Assembly (NCBI GenBank): GCA_022457155.1
Contig: JAJGOT010000033.1
Location: 2,138,501-2,202,500, forward strand
From: Cladopsammia gracilis
Lineage: Eukaryota; Cnidaria; Anthozoa; Scleractinia; Dendrophylliidae
DNA length: 64,000 nucleotides
Reading direction: 5' to 3'
The translations under genes and the position numbers were made by a program. Every line of letters begins with the position of its first letter. Within the stretch, counting starts at the first letter, position 1. The notes under the pieces were generated by a model. It did not search any database. It had not been told where the DNA came from and saw only the letters and a program-made list of their open reading frames with translations. This document shows, piece by piece, positions 1 through 11,935 of this stretch.

Positions 1-43
1 TTCCCTGACGAAAGTAGTTTTCTATTGAGTGTCGAAAGTTGGT

Positions 44-213
44 TTTGCGTTATCGCGTTCGAAGAACGCAATCCTAATTTCGTGTTGGAGTCAAATTTGA
101 GATTTTTTGGTAGACGGTCTTCCAAATGTCAGCCCCTATTGTTTTTTTTTCAGGGGCTCATTTCCGCCGGAAATTCGTTCGAACGCGTCTCCATAATCTG
201 TGATTACTGCTAG
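44..213 (-). repeat. Three-copy dispersed repeat, copy A
   Basis: On the minus strand it reads CTAGCAGTAATCACAGATTA, then GACGCGTTCGAACGAATTTC, then TTGGAAGACCGTCTACCAAA, and ends around GATTGCGTTCTTCGAACGCG. Copies B (30639-30819) and C (50588-50768) match over the full length. About 175 bp, no coding capacity. Confidence 0.82.
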
Positions 214-252
214 TATGTTTACAGTTTATTATTGGGTAAAACAATCGTTCCA

Positions 253-448
253 CTTTTTAGCCAGTTAAAAGTTAAACCCAAACTAATCCAGGCTTGATTG
301 TAAGCGTTTTCCCGTGCTTGGCGTCGGCTGCATGTATTTTCTTCAGGTTCTCATAGTGTTCTTTGCGTCTGTTTTTTGTGAATGGCCTTATTGATTAGTT
401 TGCTTTGGGTTTTAGTTTTGGTTGTACGACACTCAATTGAAATCTGCT
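253..448. mobile_element. CAATTGAG-family MITE, copy 3, decayed
   Basis: Shares GCGTTTTCCCGTGCTTGGCG, CGGCTGCATGTATTT and ACGACACTCAATTGAAA with copy 1. The left end is not recognisable. Confidence 0.55.
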
Positions 449-449
449 T

Positions 450-2630
450 GAAAATGTAATTAATGAGCAACCAATAAGTAAACCTGCCGGTAACCAGAAT
501 CCTAGAGCAAGCGATATTTATTGTAGTAATAATAAATAATATAGTAATGTCTCTTTCTTTTACTAAAACACTATATGAAAAGTGATGTGTTTTTCTTGAA
601 CAGCGAGGAATTCAACCTCGAACAACATCCTAATGGTGCGACATCAAAATGAATAGGAATGCAATTCAAATTTTCAATGTTAGCAGTAGTAAAATATATA
701 AAGAATGTGTGTTAATAAATGTAGCCAATCTCTAGAATAAAGCACACATGTTAACAGCAGTTCTGGCGTGTAATGATCGCAATAACGATACATCAAAATT
801 GTAACTTGGCTTCTCCGAGACTTAGGGGGAATACAACAATAGAAATTTAAAATTATCCATCCCAGAACCTCAAGGTGATCTCTTTTGTTTTATTTCCCTA
901 AGCCTTGAAGTCAAGTTATAATTTGGATATATCATTGAAATTGGCGCATTACGAAAATCGTGAATAATTTTCATCGAAGATGAAATCCCAAGTAAGTTAT
1001 CATTCAGTTTTATTTTCGTTAGTTGCAGCCATGGGCCTGGTTGCATAAAACAACTTAAGATTGAGTAGGATTTTCTGCAACCATTCCCTGCATTCCGAAG
1101 GATTTTCTCGCGCTCACTGTCATACTCTTTGTGGTTCCGTTCATTTATACTCGTTAATCCGCTTTCGACCGGCCGAGATATCCATGACAGCACGCAAGAT
1201 AATTCTCCGGAAAAGAGTGGATGATTGCAGAAAATCCCGCCCAGGGCTTTTGACTCGGGAATAGATTTTGTTACTTTACGGCGACATTTTGTTATTTTCG
1301 TATTACAATGGTCCCAATCCTTGACCCTCGAGACGCCGTGCGCCCAAACAGGGTAGGGTAGGGCGAAAAAGCGGCTCGGACACATAAGACTAACACACAA
1401 GAAAATGTTGTGGTTCTTTGTCAGCATTCCCGGTTTTCAAATAGCCCACGAGAGCAGATTACTTCACGGGTGTCAGTAAAACGCGGGGTCGGGGTGGGAT
1501 TAGGTCTAGGATTAGGTATGGGATTAAATATAATCCTATACCTAATCCTAACCCTATGCCTAATCCCATACCTAATCCTAGACCTAATCCCGACCCGACC
1601 CCGGCCCCGACCCCGCGTTTTACTGACACCCTTACTTCACAGACTCTTATATTTTATCTCGTGAACATACGAAGCGTTGAACGAGATGTAGTACACGGGA
1701 ACAGAAATGCCAATTTTCACTCGATTAATTCTCCAGTGAATTGCGTACTTTACTCTTCAATTCTTTGACTTCAAACTTAGTATGGAAAATTAAATTGATC
1801 CGTGAACTTAACCTTACTTGATTCGAATTCACGAGATGGCTCTTACAGCCCTTTGAGCTTTCGACAAAATCCCTAAAAGAAGCAGGCTATTCTTGCCGAT
1901 GGTGTTGGGAAACTGTCGTCGGTTAGCTGATGTGTTGTGGTATTTTTCAACTGCAGTGAATAAATAAATGTCTTCGACCAAGTAATCCATCTCTACATGA
2001 ATGTGTGGTGTACATTTTCAAGTATAACGGACTAATTAATGTTAATTCATTTTATTCAGTTTATTTTATTCATTTTATTCAGTTCTCTACAACTATAAAA
2101 TTAGGTCTTGTTTTGCTTACATAATATCAGATATTATTACGACTGAATTTGAGCACGTTTTATAAACATTTCTCCAAAACTAACTAGAACACGAAGAAAA
2201 AGTTTATCACAAATTAATATCAACATAAATTCCCATCGAAAAATCTAATTTCTTTTACGGTAAAGTACCTCGGCTTGACTCCGCTTCTTCGAAAGAAATA
2301 TCGCCCCGCATTGATAAAAACGTATGAAGTTCCTCGAAGCAAGATCTCTCCTTTCTTCTCTACTACAGCGGCTTCTGAGTATTCTTTAAAGCTTTCTCTT
2401 TCCATTTTGAATATTTTGAGTGCGTGTTATTACTCCGACAAGACAAAACTATGGTTTTGAAAACCAAGCACATGCCGAGCGCGGCAACCATTTTTGTAGA
2501 ATTTTTATGTGACCTGACGACCTGGTTAGTTATAATATATGCGTGCATAAATTTGCTTGCACAAATGTGACACCAAAAAAGAAATACGAAGAAAAACGGC
2601 CACCAGACCTTACCTCATGCGCGCTATGCG
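450..2630. other. Gene-free stretch apart from the 1468 MITE
   Basis: AT-rich spacer. No open frame over 190 residues and none with family features. Nothing else is seen outside the 164-bp MITE. Confidence 0.5.
1468..1631. mobile_element. 164-bp foldback MITE with 9-bp target duplication
   Basis: Ends are GGGTGTCAGTAAAACGCGGG and its inverse, flanked by a perfect 9-bp duplication TTACTTCAC (1459-1467 and 1632-1640). The interior is a run of degenerate GGATTAGG / CCTAATCC units on both arms that resemble telomere-like repeats but do not match TTAGGG. Nine-base duplications point to a Mutator-like mobiliser. Confidence 0.85.
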
Positions 2631-2636
2631 CGTGAG

Positions 2637-3020
2637 TAACAAGCTGCAAACCTCCGCCAACCAATATCAAAGAAAGCTGCCAAAGAACAATGGTCAATCA
2701 ATAGGGAACAATTCATAGGGAACATTGGGCAAGAACAGAGCAAGAATACATCCTAACAGAAATCAACAGGTGCAAGTGGAAATGGATAGGCCACACTTTG
2801 CAGAAGCCAAAATCTAGCACAACCAGGCAGTCCCTGGAATGTATTGGAATGTAAAGGAAAGGTGGGAAGGCCAGTGAAAACCTTAAGGAGATCAGTCGAA
2901 GCTAAGAGAAGCTCAAAGATGGCAACATCGCCTGGCAAACGGCCAAAACTAACAGTTACAAATAGAGTCCGCTGGCGCAGCATTGTCGACGCCCTTTGTT
3001 CCACTCGGAATCTAATGGAT
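2637..3020 (+). mobile_element. Second copy of the same LINE, 3' end only
   Basis: Starting at AACAAGCTGCAAACC this stretch follows 32217-32591 closely (GTGCAAGTGG, GGAATGTAAAGGAAAGGTGG, CTTTGTTCCACTC, CTAATGGATTAA), with many small indels. No frame remains open. It is a 5'-truncated or internally decayed copy ending at the same TAA. Confidence 0.8.
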
Positions 3021-3292
3021 TAACTAGTAATTATTAACTACGGTTATTTCAAACCACAAGCTATTCACCGCAAGATTCAGGGAGATTTACGCAAGAAGTT
3101 CATGCAACATGGTTTGAATCACATACAATACTGCTGCAGCAACCACAACTTTACAATAATAAACCTTCTCATGTAAACATGTATTTCCCGTATCATCGTT
3201 ATAAATCGTCCGCACTTCGTCCATAACTGCATACGGATGAGTCTAATAGTCACCCGCGAGCAGCCGTTTAAGCCGTCGAAAAGTATTTAAAC

Positions 3293-3390
3293 ATCAAAGG
3301 GTAATCTCGTCCCCAGATCTCCTTCGGCTCGCGAATAGAGATCTGGGGATGAAATTAATTCAAGGTTCATTGTATTTATTACCCTTTGAT
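3293..3390. mobile_element. 98-bp nested hairpin repeat
   Basis: ATCAAAGGGTAAT and ATTACCCTTTGAT at the ends. A second hairpin inside pairs CCCCAGATCTC with GAGATCTGGGG. Confidence 0.65.
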
Positions 3391-3399
3391 ATGCTCTTG

Positions 3400-3840
3400 T
3401 TTCATAAACGTTTGCCTGAAATATCTTATACTGCCGGACTGAAATATATAATCTTGACTGTAATAATTGACATGTCATTAAATAGGTTATTTATTTAACT
3501 TTAATTTTAATTACATTTATGTTAATTTATCTCATATTTTGTAACCAACGATTGTATCTATCACTAAGCTGTATGTCATGCTCTATTTCAACATCTCTTT
3601 CCTAGACTGCTAGCAGTCTCTTATTTTTCTTTAAATCAGTCGAGTGCGATCGATCCGAGAATGGCGTGACATACGAGCCGCAAGGAACGAGGGCACCCCA
3701 ATCCCTTCTCGTTTTTACATCAATTTGCATAATTACAAAATGTACGCTCTCGCGCGTGGCACTGAGGAGAAAAGGGCGACAGCTCGCGGTCTATCTCTTT
3801 CCCAACCAGTAGCTCGGTATATTTCCATTCTACTGAATTT

Positions 3841-3875
<35 letters not shown>

Positions 3876-3961
3876 TTGTTTTGGGAGATACCCTCTATAA
3901 TGTTAACCTCAGGCATCTCCTTTTCATTGCGTCAAAGATTTTTATTGATATTAATAAATAA

Positions 3962-3996
<35 letters not shown>

Positions 3997-5013
3997 TGAA
4001 TTGAAGTACTTCTAGGTGTTTAACATGTATTCAGGCTCTATAGGAGTTATATGGCAACTTAACAATCACAGCTTACTAAAAATTTACCATAGTTAAAATT
4101 TGACATGAATATGTCCCTTATACGACCCACCGTCTTCACTGTCCTTCATTGAAACCACAGACAATCAAAGGACTATCCATGAAACAGTTTAAATGTCGAT
4201 GTAATTTGCTTTCGTCCGCATAGCCTAAGTAATAGGCGCAATGGTAATATGAATGTCGACGATTTAGAATACCCCAGGGCACGATTTCGGATTCAAAAAC
4301 TATAATAAAGGGTAAAACCACAACGACAAACCAATGGAGACAGAGTACCTCTATCTTTTCTTCCTTGCCGTAAGGATCAGCTTGCCGTTTTTACCATTAC
4401 TATTTCACGATTTCGGAAGAGGGAGAAGAAGAAGAGGGAGAAATTTTTCTTTCTCTCGCGCGTAATCCGTCACGCGTGTCCCCCGAAACGGTACCCTGTC
4501 TTGCGCCTGGGTACAAAGAGGACAGCTCAAAGAAAACTAAAGATAATATCTTATTAAAGACTAACGAAGGTTGTGCTTCCTCTTATGAACGTCTCGAAGT
4601 ATTTTCACTGCTTGTTATGAGTTGTAGTTCATCAAAATGCAAAGTCAAAGCGATGGTATCTTGTAAAACTAGGACTTCACAAGGAATGGACGCATGCGCA
4701 TACCGTACCTCCTGTGGGGACTCCCATATGCAAGGGGTGGGGATGCGCGTCGGAAATTTTGAATTAAGCTTCTAATGGAGACCAAACTGGGCGTGGCCCA
4801 AGCTTTTTTTACCCCTAAAAGAGACCATTTTAAAATACAGGCAAATAAAACATAAAGTGACTTTTTTGCGTGCAACCCTAAACGAGACGTTGACGTCTAA
4901 ATATAATGGCGTTTTGCCCAGAACACCCTAAGTGATACCAAATCCCAAATTTTCACCCCTAAGCGAAAAGCCCCCCCCCCCCCCCCACCCCACGGGGTTG
5001 CGAGACATGCTGT
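3400..5013. other. Gene-free spacer before the GPCR
   Basis: Holds the TTTA and TTA microsatellites and, at about 4780-4986, a degenerate series of CCCCTAAAAGAGACC-like units that ends in a C16 tract. No coding frame supported. Confidence 0.5.
3837..3994 (+). repeat. (TTTA)n and (TTA)n microsatellites
   Basis: About ten TTTA units at 3838-3879 and about eleven TTA units at 3962-3995, separated by about 80 bp. Confidence 0.95.
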
Positions 5014-6087
5014 CTATTTACAAGAACACTTGATCTGAGAAATGGCTTTATTTTTGCAGCTCACAAGGTCATTCCATGCATTCTTCATTTGAGATCGACC
5101 ATAGAGTCGGAGGCAGCAGGTTCCGTAAATAATGGGATCGAGGAAGCTCATCAACAACACCGGAAAGTTGGCGAGAAAGCAAAACAATGCTTGATTCTCA
5201 GCTGCTTCGTACTTGCCGCTTCCGTACGCAACCCACAAGCAGACGACATTCAGGGGTGCGATGCATACAGTGAACACAATCACCATGATGGCGAACGCTT
5301 TGCACACACGCACATTTTTCTGGCGTCTCGCTTCGTGTTGTAATGCGATGATTTTCATTTCTGACGGTTGATGAATTCTGTATCGAGATCTTCTCAGAAC
5401 CAAACCGGCTTGCACATAACAAACCGTTATAATAATCAGTGGTACAATAAACTGCAGGAATATTTTCAATGTGTAGTAAATGGCTCGATGGTGGGACTCC
5501 GGTTTCTCATTCCCACAAGGCTGAGGACTTATCCTAGCATCCAACATGAGGGGAGCTGTTAAAACCGCAGACAGCAACCAACACAGGCTCAGCATACTCA
5601 CAATTGCAAATGTAGTAAAGCGAGGTCTCAGCGGCGTTACTATTGCGCGCCTTCTTTCAAGAGCGATGACAACCTGCGTAAACACGCGCATGAACGGATA
5701 AAATATCACCATGGGAAACAACACGTAACATGACATAAATGATGTGTATGTGACGTCGGCGTCCGCGTAGAAGATGGCAGGTGTCAACGTCATTAAAATC
5801 AACATGTCTACCACAGTCAGATGCAGCATCAGTAATTGATTTGTCGTCAACTTTCGGTGCTTTTTCTTCTTTTTGATTTTGTGAAACACGAGGACATTTT
5901 GCAGGATTCCGAAAATGAAAAACATCCCATAAAAGACTTGAAGAACAATGACGTATCTTTTTGTGTTGACTGACATGGTATGTGGTTCTATAGTGCCAGA
6001 CATGTCTTTAATAGTGCTTATGACGCCAAGTGATGAATTTCGTCTACCCTTTTGAAAAAATAAATTATTTACAACAATATTAGCCAT
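5014..6087 (-). CDS. Rhodopsin-class (class A) G protein-coupled receptor, intronless
   Basis: A single uninterrupted reading frame of 357 residues with seven hydrophobic segments. Seen in the sequence: TM1 with the class A asparagine (GILQNVLVF), a very basic first loop (KIKKKKKHRK), TM2 with its conserved aspartate (LTVVDML), a cysteine at the top of TM3 (FMSCYV) and another in extracellular loop 2 (QPCGNE) that should form the usual disulphide, ERR in place of DRY at the end of TM3, CIAP in TM6 where CWxP is usual, and LDPIIY in TM7 for NPxxY. A cysteine-rich tail (CCLRLYG and KCSCK) could be palmitoylated. It should act at the plasma membrane through heterotrimeric G proteins; the ligand cannot be told, though the layout is peptide-receptor-like. 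In-frame methionines lie at residues 1, 29 and 38, and the N-terminus is short and lacks a signal peptide, so the exact start is uncertain. Single-exon receptors like this are common in cnidarian expansions. A MITE lies 40 bp upstream. Confidence 0.88.
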   Translation of the reverse strand: MANIVVNNLFFQKGRRNSSLGVISTIKDMSGTIEPHTMSVNTKRYVIVLQVFYGMFFIFGILQNVLVFHKIKKKKKHRKLTTNQLLMLHLTVVDMLILMTLTPAIFYADADVTYTSFMSCYVLFPMVIFYPFMRVFTQVVIALERRRAIVTPLRPRFTTFAIVSMLSLCWLLSAVLTAPLMLDARISPQPCGNEKPESHHRAIYYTLKIFLQFIVPLIIITVCYVQAGLVLRRSRYRIHQPSEMKIIALQHEARRQKNVRVCKAFAIMVIVFTVCIAPLNVVCLWVAYGSGKYEAAENQALFCFLANFPVLLMSFLDPIIYGTCCLRLYGRSQMKNAWNDLVSCKNKAISQIKCSCK

Positions 6088-6126
6088 GATTTATTCCATG
6101 TTTTAAAAAATTATCAAACGACAATA

Positions 6127-6278
6127 GATGGTTTTCACTCACGTGACCTTCAGTCCTGTGGGACTCAAATGACAAAGGCCATGGCGGCCATGTTGGTGTA
6201 CATAACAAAAGAAGTTCATTAAAATTCTTTTGTAGTTGTACACCAATATGGCCGCCATGACGTAACGTGAAAACCATC
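6127..6278. mobile_element. 152-bp TA-flanked MITE upstream of the GPCR
   Basis: Ends GATGGTTTTCAC and GTGAAAACCATC, with TA on each side; GGCGGCCATGTTGGTGTAC pairs with its inverse further in. The gap to the GPCR ATG is 40 bp, so it may overlap the promoter or 5' UTR. Confidence 0.8.
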
Positions 6279-6326
6279 TATACTCCATTTCACAGTTGCG
6301 TGAAAAGTAACCAAGCCTTTGTTTGA

Positions 6327-6449
6327 AACCGAGGCCAAGGTTGACCTTGCACTGTTAGAGACGTGAAACTAGTTAGCATCATAATACGACTGATTTACAT
6401 TTCACGGGAAGGAGAGTATATATCATTGCTTGGTCAACCTCGGCCTCGA
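6327..6449. repeat. Short foldback repeat
   Basis: AACCGAGGCCAAGGTTGACC at the left pairs with GGTCAACCTCGGCCTCG at the right. No clear target duplication. Confidence 0.5.
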
Positions 6450-6549
6450 TGTGATGTAGCAGTTTGGGAACTAGCTGTGAATAGGTCTATTGTAGCTTGG
6501 TATTTCCCTGATGCTGGGGCGGTCCAGGGTCTAGATAGAAGGGGTCGGG

Positions 6550-6728
6550 CAATAGGCCATTTCCGAGTTACGTTATGCCTCGTTGTCAAAGCGAGGCTAG
6601 GTGCACAACCTTTCATATGGAAATGATTTTTATTTGCATTTGAATAAAAACTCATTTCCATTTGAAAGGTTGTGCACCTAGCCTCGCTTTGACAGCGAGG
6701 CATAACGTAAATCGGAAATGGCCTATTG
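6550..6728. mobile_element. Near-perfect 179-bp foldback MITE
   Basis: CAATAGGCCATTTCCGA and inverse at the ends, with about 75-bp arms (CGAGGCTAGGTGCACAACCT pairs fully with its inverse). Flanking duplication not seen. Confidence 0.8.
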
Positions 6729-6899
6729 ACTGCCGAAGGCGGGAATATCTTGGAGGAGGGGGTGATGGTGGGGGGGGGGGGGGGGGGGGAGGGGTCCGAT
6801 TTGCAGTTTTGTGCTAACTTGTTAAAAAAAAAGAACTTATAAAATATTTACAATAGTCGAGAACATTTTTAGTATTGAATTTGAAACTGGACGGATTGT

Positions 6900-7690
6900 A
6901 GTCATTTATGTCTATTTGCTGCAAGTGTTTGCTCTGAAAAAATACGCTTCCTCAAAAACTGGATCAACGAGCAACATTCTCCAAGGTTGTTGTTCTGCAA
7001 ATGTCTGAGTTACACTGTCATAATCAACGGCATTGCTGGCGTAACGAATTATAATTCTTTTTGCATTTACACTCGGACTCTCACTGAGGGGCATGTCCTT
7101 GATACATTTACCAATTATTTTAACATGAAACGCTGTGACATCCATTCGCACAACAACAGGCACAGTAATGTCAGTAATGACCTTTTTATTGAAAAAACTT
7201 ATGTTAGAGATCACAAAACGTGCGATATTCTATAAGGGTGCGGCAATTTTTAATACTTAAATTCTTATCCGTTGTAAGTTCAATATAGTGTTTTATAGAC
7301 TACAATTTATAAATTTTTATCTGTAATCATATAATTATGTAAATTTTCTGTAAATTTCTTATTTTAGTTTTATTTTACCGTGCCAACGCCGATAAATATT
7401 TAAATATTTGTTGTAAATATTATTATTAATGCTTGAAGATCATGATTGTCGATCATTTTCGTTAGTGTCGGATCTAAAGAAAAATTATATCCAGACTTAA
7501 TTATGAATGAATTCGGTTGTAAAACTGTGTCAGCAGAAAGGGCAGTTCAACGTCGACTTTAGATAGCAGCAATCACAGCAGACTGACTACGTATGAATCA
7601 TTGACGGCCGGAATCAGATCGACTTGCTTTTTCAAACAGCTGTGAACGACGGATCATGCCCCTATCCATGGTTTACCTTGCTGGTGTGAA
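6900..7690. other. Unannotated AT-rich stretch
   Basis: Two opposed frames of about 80-100 residues at 6912-7235 have no recognisable features. Nothing further is seen. Confidence 0.4.
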
Positions 7691-7945
7691 TCCGCCCAGA
7701 TGACGTCATATTTGACAGCATTGCATTGTGGGATCGAAATGCGGACAAATATTTCAAAATGGTTGCTTTGGAAACACCAGTTTTTGCGATTCCTGTACAT
7801 GTTGTGGATAATTGTCGAGTTCTACCCAAGAACAGTGCATCGTAGCACCTGTTTCTTCGTAGCTACCTGCATAGTTCTTGAATGTTTGTACGCATTTCAA
7901 TCCCATGATGCTGCGCGCCAATTCTATTTTTAGAATCTGGGCGGA
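7691..7945. mobile_element. 255-bp MITE
   Basis: TCCGCCCAGAT and ATCTGGGCGGA at the ends; TGTGGGATCGAAATGCGGAC pairs loosely with TACGCATTTCAATCCCATGA. No intact duplication found. Confidence 0.7.
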
Positions 7946-8099
7946 ACGCTCCCCCACTTGGACATTGCGCCTTCAAACTTTTAACGTGACCAACGTTGCA
8001 ATAGCTAATCAACTGAACAATAGCTTCCGCAACCCAAATAAATACCCTAAATATGCCATCTATTTTCATAGATGAAGTTATTTTCTTCAAGTTTTGGAA

Positions 8100-10460
8100 A
8101 TCCAGCCTCGGAAATCAGTCAAATTCGCAGCAGGAAGGCATAACAGAATATAATCAATACCTTTTCGTAATATCTAGCTTCTTTGTTTTTCCCGGCAATA
8201 TAAGCTAATATACTGAACACGCTATTTCCCAAAGGTTCCCGTCAATAGATCTCAATAACGCCTTTCCATATTAGAATTAAGTGAAAAGTAAAAAATTAAC
8301 ACAGTGAATAAAAAACAAAACATTGTCAAAGACTTGAGAAAAAAAGAAAAGCCTTTAATTTTATAGCTTACACTTAAAACTGTTCACTGCAGAACAGTTC
8401 TTTATCAGTCATGTGGCAAAGCAAAGAGAACAGATCATAATAAAGAAAAAAGGTTCATTTTCTTCGCCAAGATTTTAATTTGTTCTGTGTACACAACAAA
8501 AACTTAGCTTCTTTTAAAGTACGGAATGGCATAATTTATGACAATAAAAGACATAAAAGACTAGAAATGAACGGTCCATTCTCAGGTGGATATCTGTTAT
8601 TCATCTTACTGAAACTGATCACACATCCGAACGCACCGGAAGATACCTGAAATTATAAATAGACTTTCACGAATAATCCCTTCATGAAGTCAACTGATTT
8701 ACACAATGTTTCTTAAGTTCTAAAGAGGGTCAAGAAAGGTTCCATCAATAATTTAAGAACGTTTTGTTTGTTCAAGTGTGGCTTTTAAAAAGAAAAGACA
8801 ATTTTTTACTCTTGTGCCCGCGTGCATGCAGGTGTCAATTGGCGGCCGCATTTGAGCCAAATTGTAAAAGACGGTTTTGGACGAATTCAATCTATTTTTT
8901 TTGAAGCTTAGAGAACACACATGAAAAGAACCAACACTAGGCCGTTATTTAGAAAGCAACACGCACAAAAAGAAACACAGACACTGCACACAACAAATTA
9001 AATCAAATAAAAAAGAAGAGAAACAAACAAGCACACAAAAACGGAAGGATGACGAACCATTTTTATCATTTATTTTCGGCGAGAGCTTTTGTAGAAAAAA
9101 ACAGTTTTCGTCAACTTACTCCAGCCCATGTTGTTCTCAGCACCTTTGCGGTCAATTAATAAAATTCTCATGTGAATGTGCCTGGTGAGTAGTTGGATAG
9201 TTCTTTAATGCCGTGTTTTTCGATTTTATAAAAAGATTTCCTTATTCCAATGATATGTCTTACAGTCTATGACCATTAGCAAGCAAATGCTGAGTCGTCA
9301 AGTTTGCATTTGGTAGCACGTTTTTGTAACTGTACTGAGCACTTTTTTTCCGATTCATGCAGTTCTTACTTCAATTCCACCCGTAAATCTCTCTGAAACA
9401 CTATATGTAAAATAGATCATCCAAGTACTTTCCGTAGTTCCGGTTCGTTCCAAGTTTTTCTCACTCGATTGCAATCCTCTTTAGTTAACCCTGTTTTTAA
9501 TGTAGATATGTTCTGTACGTAATTTATTATTGTCTTTTTTTATTACCTAGTATTAAACTAGTATATTTGAGTTTCTTGCGGTGATGATGGTAGGCGCATC
9601 ACCTGGGGCTTTGCGTCTTGTTCACGTCTCTTTGGTACATCTTTTTTTCGTTTTAGTAAGTTTGTGTCCAATGAAATTGACAAAAAAAATCTTCCTTACC
9701 TTGGCACTAGCTTACAACAACTGACTCAGTTGGCTTCTACTGTTTACGGTGCCGCCCTCTCGATAAAATTAAATTCTCTTTTCGTTTCGTGATTCAACCT
9801 TAAAGAACTTCAATCACAAGATTTGCGCTGTCATTTATCCGGGACATCAATACCGTGTCAATACCGGACGTGGTCTATGAGCTTTGCGTTTGATATGAAA
9901 TTGATTTTGCTATACTGTATAAACTGCCTGCCAGCTATTTAATTTAAAAATGCCATCTGTAACTGCGTGTGGAACAAAAACCTATAGCATAGAAATAGTA
10001 CATCCAATCGCGTTTTTAATTAGGTACACATACAAAGAACTATAAAAATAAACAATGCCTTTTCCTCCCTTTTCATCATGAAATGAAAACCTGAGTTGTC
10101 GCCAGGGGGTTATATTAATTCATGTCGAAATACAGTAAAAACAAAACGTTTGTCTTGCGTTAATTAATATAAGATAACCTCCAGCATTTTAACTCAGCTC
10201 TGTACAGATATTATATATGTAAGATCTTTGGAAACAACATACCATATAGGCGAGAATGTTCAAGACAATTTTTATTACATGTAACACTTCACGAAGCCTC
10301 ACTGCCCCCATTACTTGTTGTTTTTAGCGTATCCAGGTTTTATTCTCTAATTAATTTATGTATTTAATAATTTCTAATAATTTTAATCGCGTTAGTTATT
10401 GGCTATGCTGTTGCGGTGTCACCACCTTTTTCTTTTATTTACTCGAAGACTTACTTTTAA
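8100..10460. other. Gene-free AT-rich stretch
   Basis: 2.3 kb with no open frame long enough to support and no strong repeat that I could detect. It could hold 5' exons or regulatory DNA. Confidence 0.5.
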
Positions 10461-10462
10461 TA

Positions 10463-10742
10463 CAGCTATTTCATACAATTAACATTGTCGGATGAAAGCT
10501 CAAAGCTCAAAGCCTACAAGTCAAGACCGAACAAGTAAACCGAGCGCCTGTTCCAGGCATGCAGATAGTTGGGCCGGCAGCGAAACGAAAAGAAACCGAC
10601 TGCACGAATGAACGATGCGACCCCCCTGGGGGGGGGGGGGGGGGGATGCGACGAGCGGGAAAAACGTTTCTTTTGCGCCGCTCCCAACTATCTTGGCTTG
10701 TAGCTTTGAGCTTTCATCCGACAACGTTAATTGAAATAGCTG
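10463..10742. mobile_element. Mariner-type MITE, CAGCTATTTCAAT family, copy 1
   Basis: Terminal repeats CAGCTATTTCA and TGAAATAGCTG are flanked by TA (10461-10462, 10743-10744). A second inverted block, GTCGGATGAAAGCTCAAAG, lies just inside. The interior matches copy 2 at 21744 but has an 18-G tract at 10628-10645 that copy 2 lacks. Confidence 0.88.
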
Positions 10743-10999
10743 TATATTTATAGACTATTTATCATGTCTTTGCTTTCTTTAAAACAGCTAAGCTGCTGAC
10801 TTAAGCTTCTACAATCAGTTAAACTGCTGCGGCGCTCTGGTTAAAGAGACCAAATAAGCTGGCAGTGAAGACAATTTTTCGGCATTAGGCCAAAATCCAG
10901 CGTGAATATAATGTTACGTTGTGTTTTGTTCTTAACAGTCTAAGCCAACTGATAGCCAACTCCACAATGCTGTTTCAGTATTAAGTTTAGTCAGCAATA

Positions 11000-11156
11000 T
11001 CTTTTGCCCGAGTACAAGGTCGAGACCTTGTACTCGGGGACGGGCACCGTGCCCGAATTCTGGCGTGGGTACTTGAAAAAAAGGTGTGTTCACATTAGTG
11101 CCCAGCGATAATCGTACTCGGGCACCGTGCTCGGGCACCAAGTGTGAACATAGCCT
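11000..11156. repeat. GC-rich foldback repeat
   Basis: CCGAGTACAAGGTC and GACCTTGTACTCGG form a perfect hairpin; TGTTCACATTAGTGCCC pairs with GGGCACCAAGTGTGAACA. Repeated CGGGCACCGTGC units. Confidence 0.6.
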
Positions 11157-11797
11157 AAGAGAGCAGCTTTGTTCCAGATCAGCATGCGGAATGGGGCACC
11201 ATTTCGACAAAATTAGTATGTGAACAGTAAAGACCAGTAAAGGTATGAATCTCGCCGCGGAGATTTGACGTATCATATGCTTTATTGATAAGTCTGATAA
11301 GCCTCCGGGACTCGAGAAAATCGAGTTTCATCCCCAATGACGAGACTGCATGCCTAAATTAAACTTCTCACTTTTGACCTCTTTTAGCCTGGTCCTTTCA
11401 ACATAAATCTTTAATTTAAAACGGTTTGCGCGAGTTTTGTCAAACACATTTCAAAGCCTCTCTCTGTTTCTTTATTGTCATTATTTTTACAAAGAAAAAT
11501 ATGTGATGGAAACAAAACTTCGCCAACATTCCTGTACCAAAAAAATATTGGTCCAACATCACCCAACAGACAGCGCTGAATAACGTGTGCGCATGCGTGA
11601 ATTTCGTAACAACAACGGCAGTTTCGGCGCGAACGTGATGAGTGGTTCTTCGGAGAGATTTTTTTTTTTGAAAGTCTTGAAAGACCGCAGGAATTGTCTT
11701 TTATTTTCTAACAGTAGCGCTAACGTTTCTCCGTTTTTGGCTCTAAAATAATAATAAGTACTCTTTCAAAGATTTTAGAGCAATTTTTGGCCAAGAA

Positions 11798-11935
11798 ATG
11801 TCCGAAAAAAATAGTACGAGAAAGCAAGCTGCTTCGCGACCAGAATCTACTTCACCTCTGAGAGAAATAATGTGTTCGAGGTTCATTGACTACGTTAAAA
11901 ACAATGGGAAGTTAACAAGATCTAACAAGCTGTAG
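11798..11935 (+). CDS. Short charged reading frame near the left end of the 3.7-kb transposon
   Basis: An ATG opens a 45-residue frame beginning MSEKNSTRKQAASRPESTSP and ending YVKNNGKLTRSNKL, followed after eight bases by a consensus splice donor (GTGAGT at 11943). It could be a second transposon gene, the first exon of a spliced gene whose stop is a mutation, or a leader frame. No family recognised. Confidence 0.3.
   Translation: MSEKNSTRKQAASRPESTSPLREIMCSRFIDYVKNNGKLTRSNKL

Noticed and set aside
870..1427. 185-codon minus-strand frame
   Set aside because: No recognisable motif, overlaps another frame on the opposite strand, and sits in repeat-like DNA.
1500..1620. Interstitial telomere
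   Set aside because: The units are GGATTAGG-like rather than TTAGGG and lie in a MITE with its own ends and 9-bp duplication.
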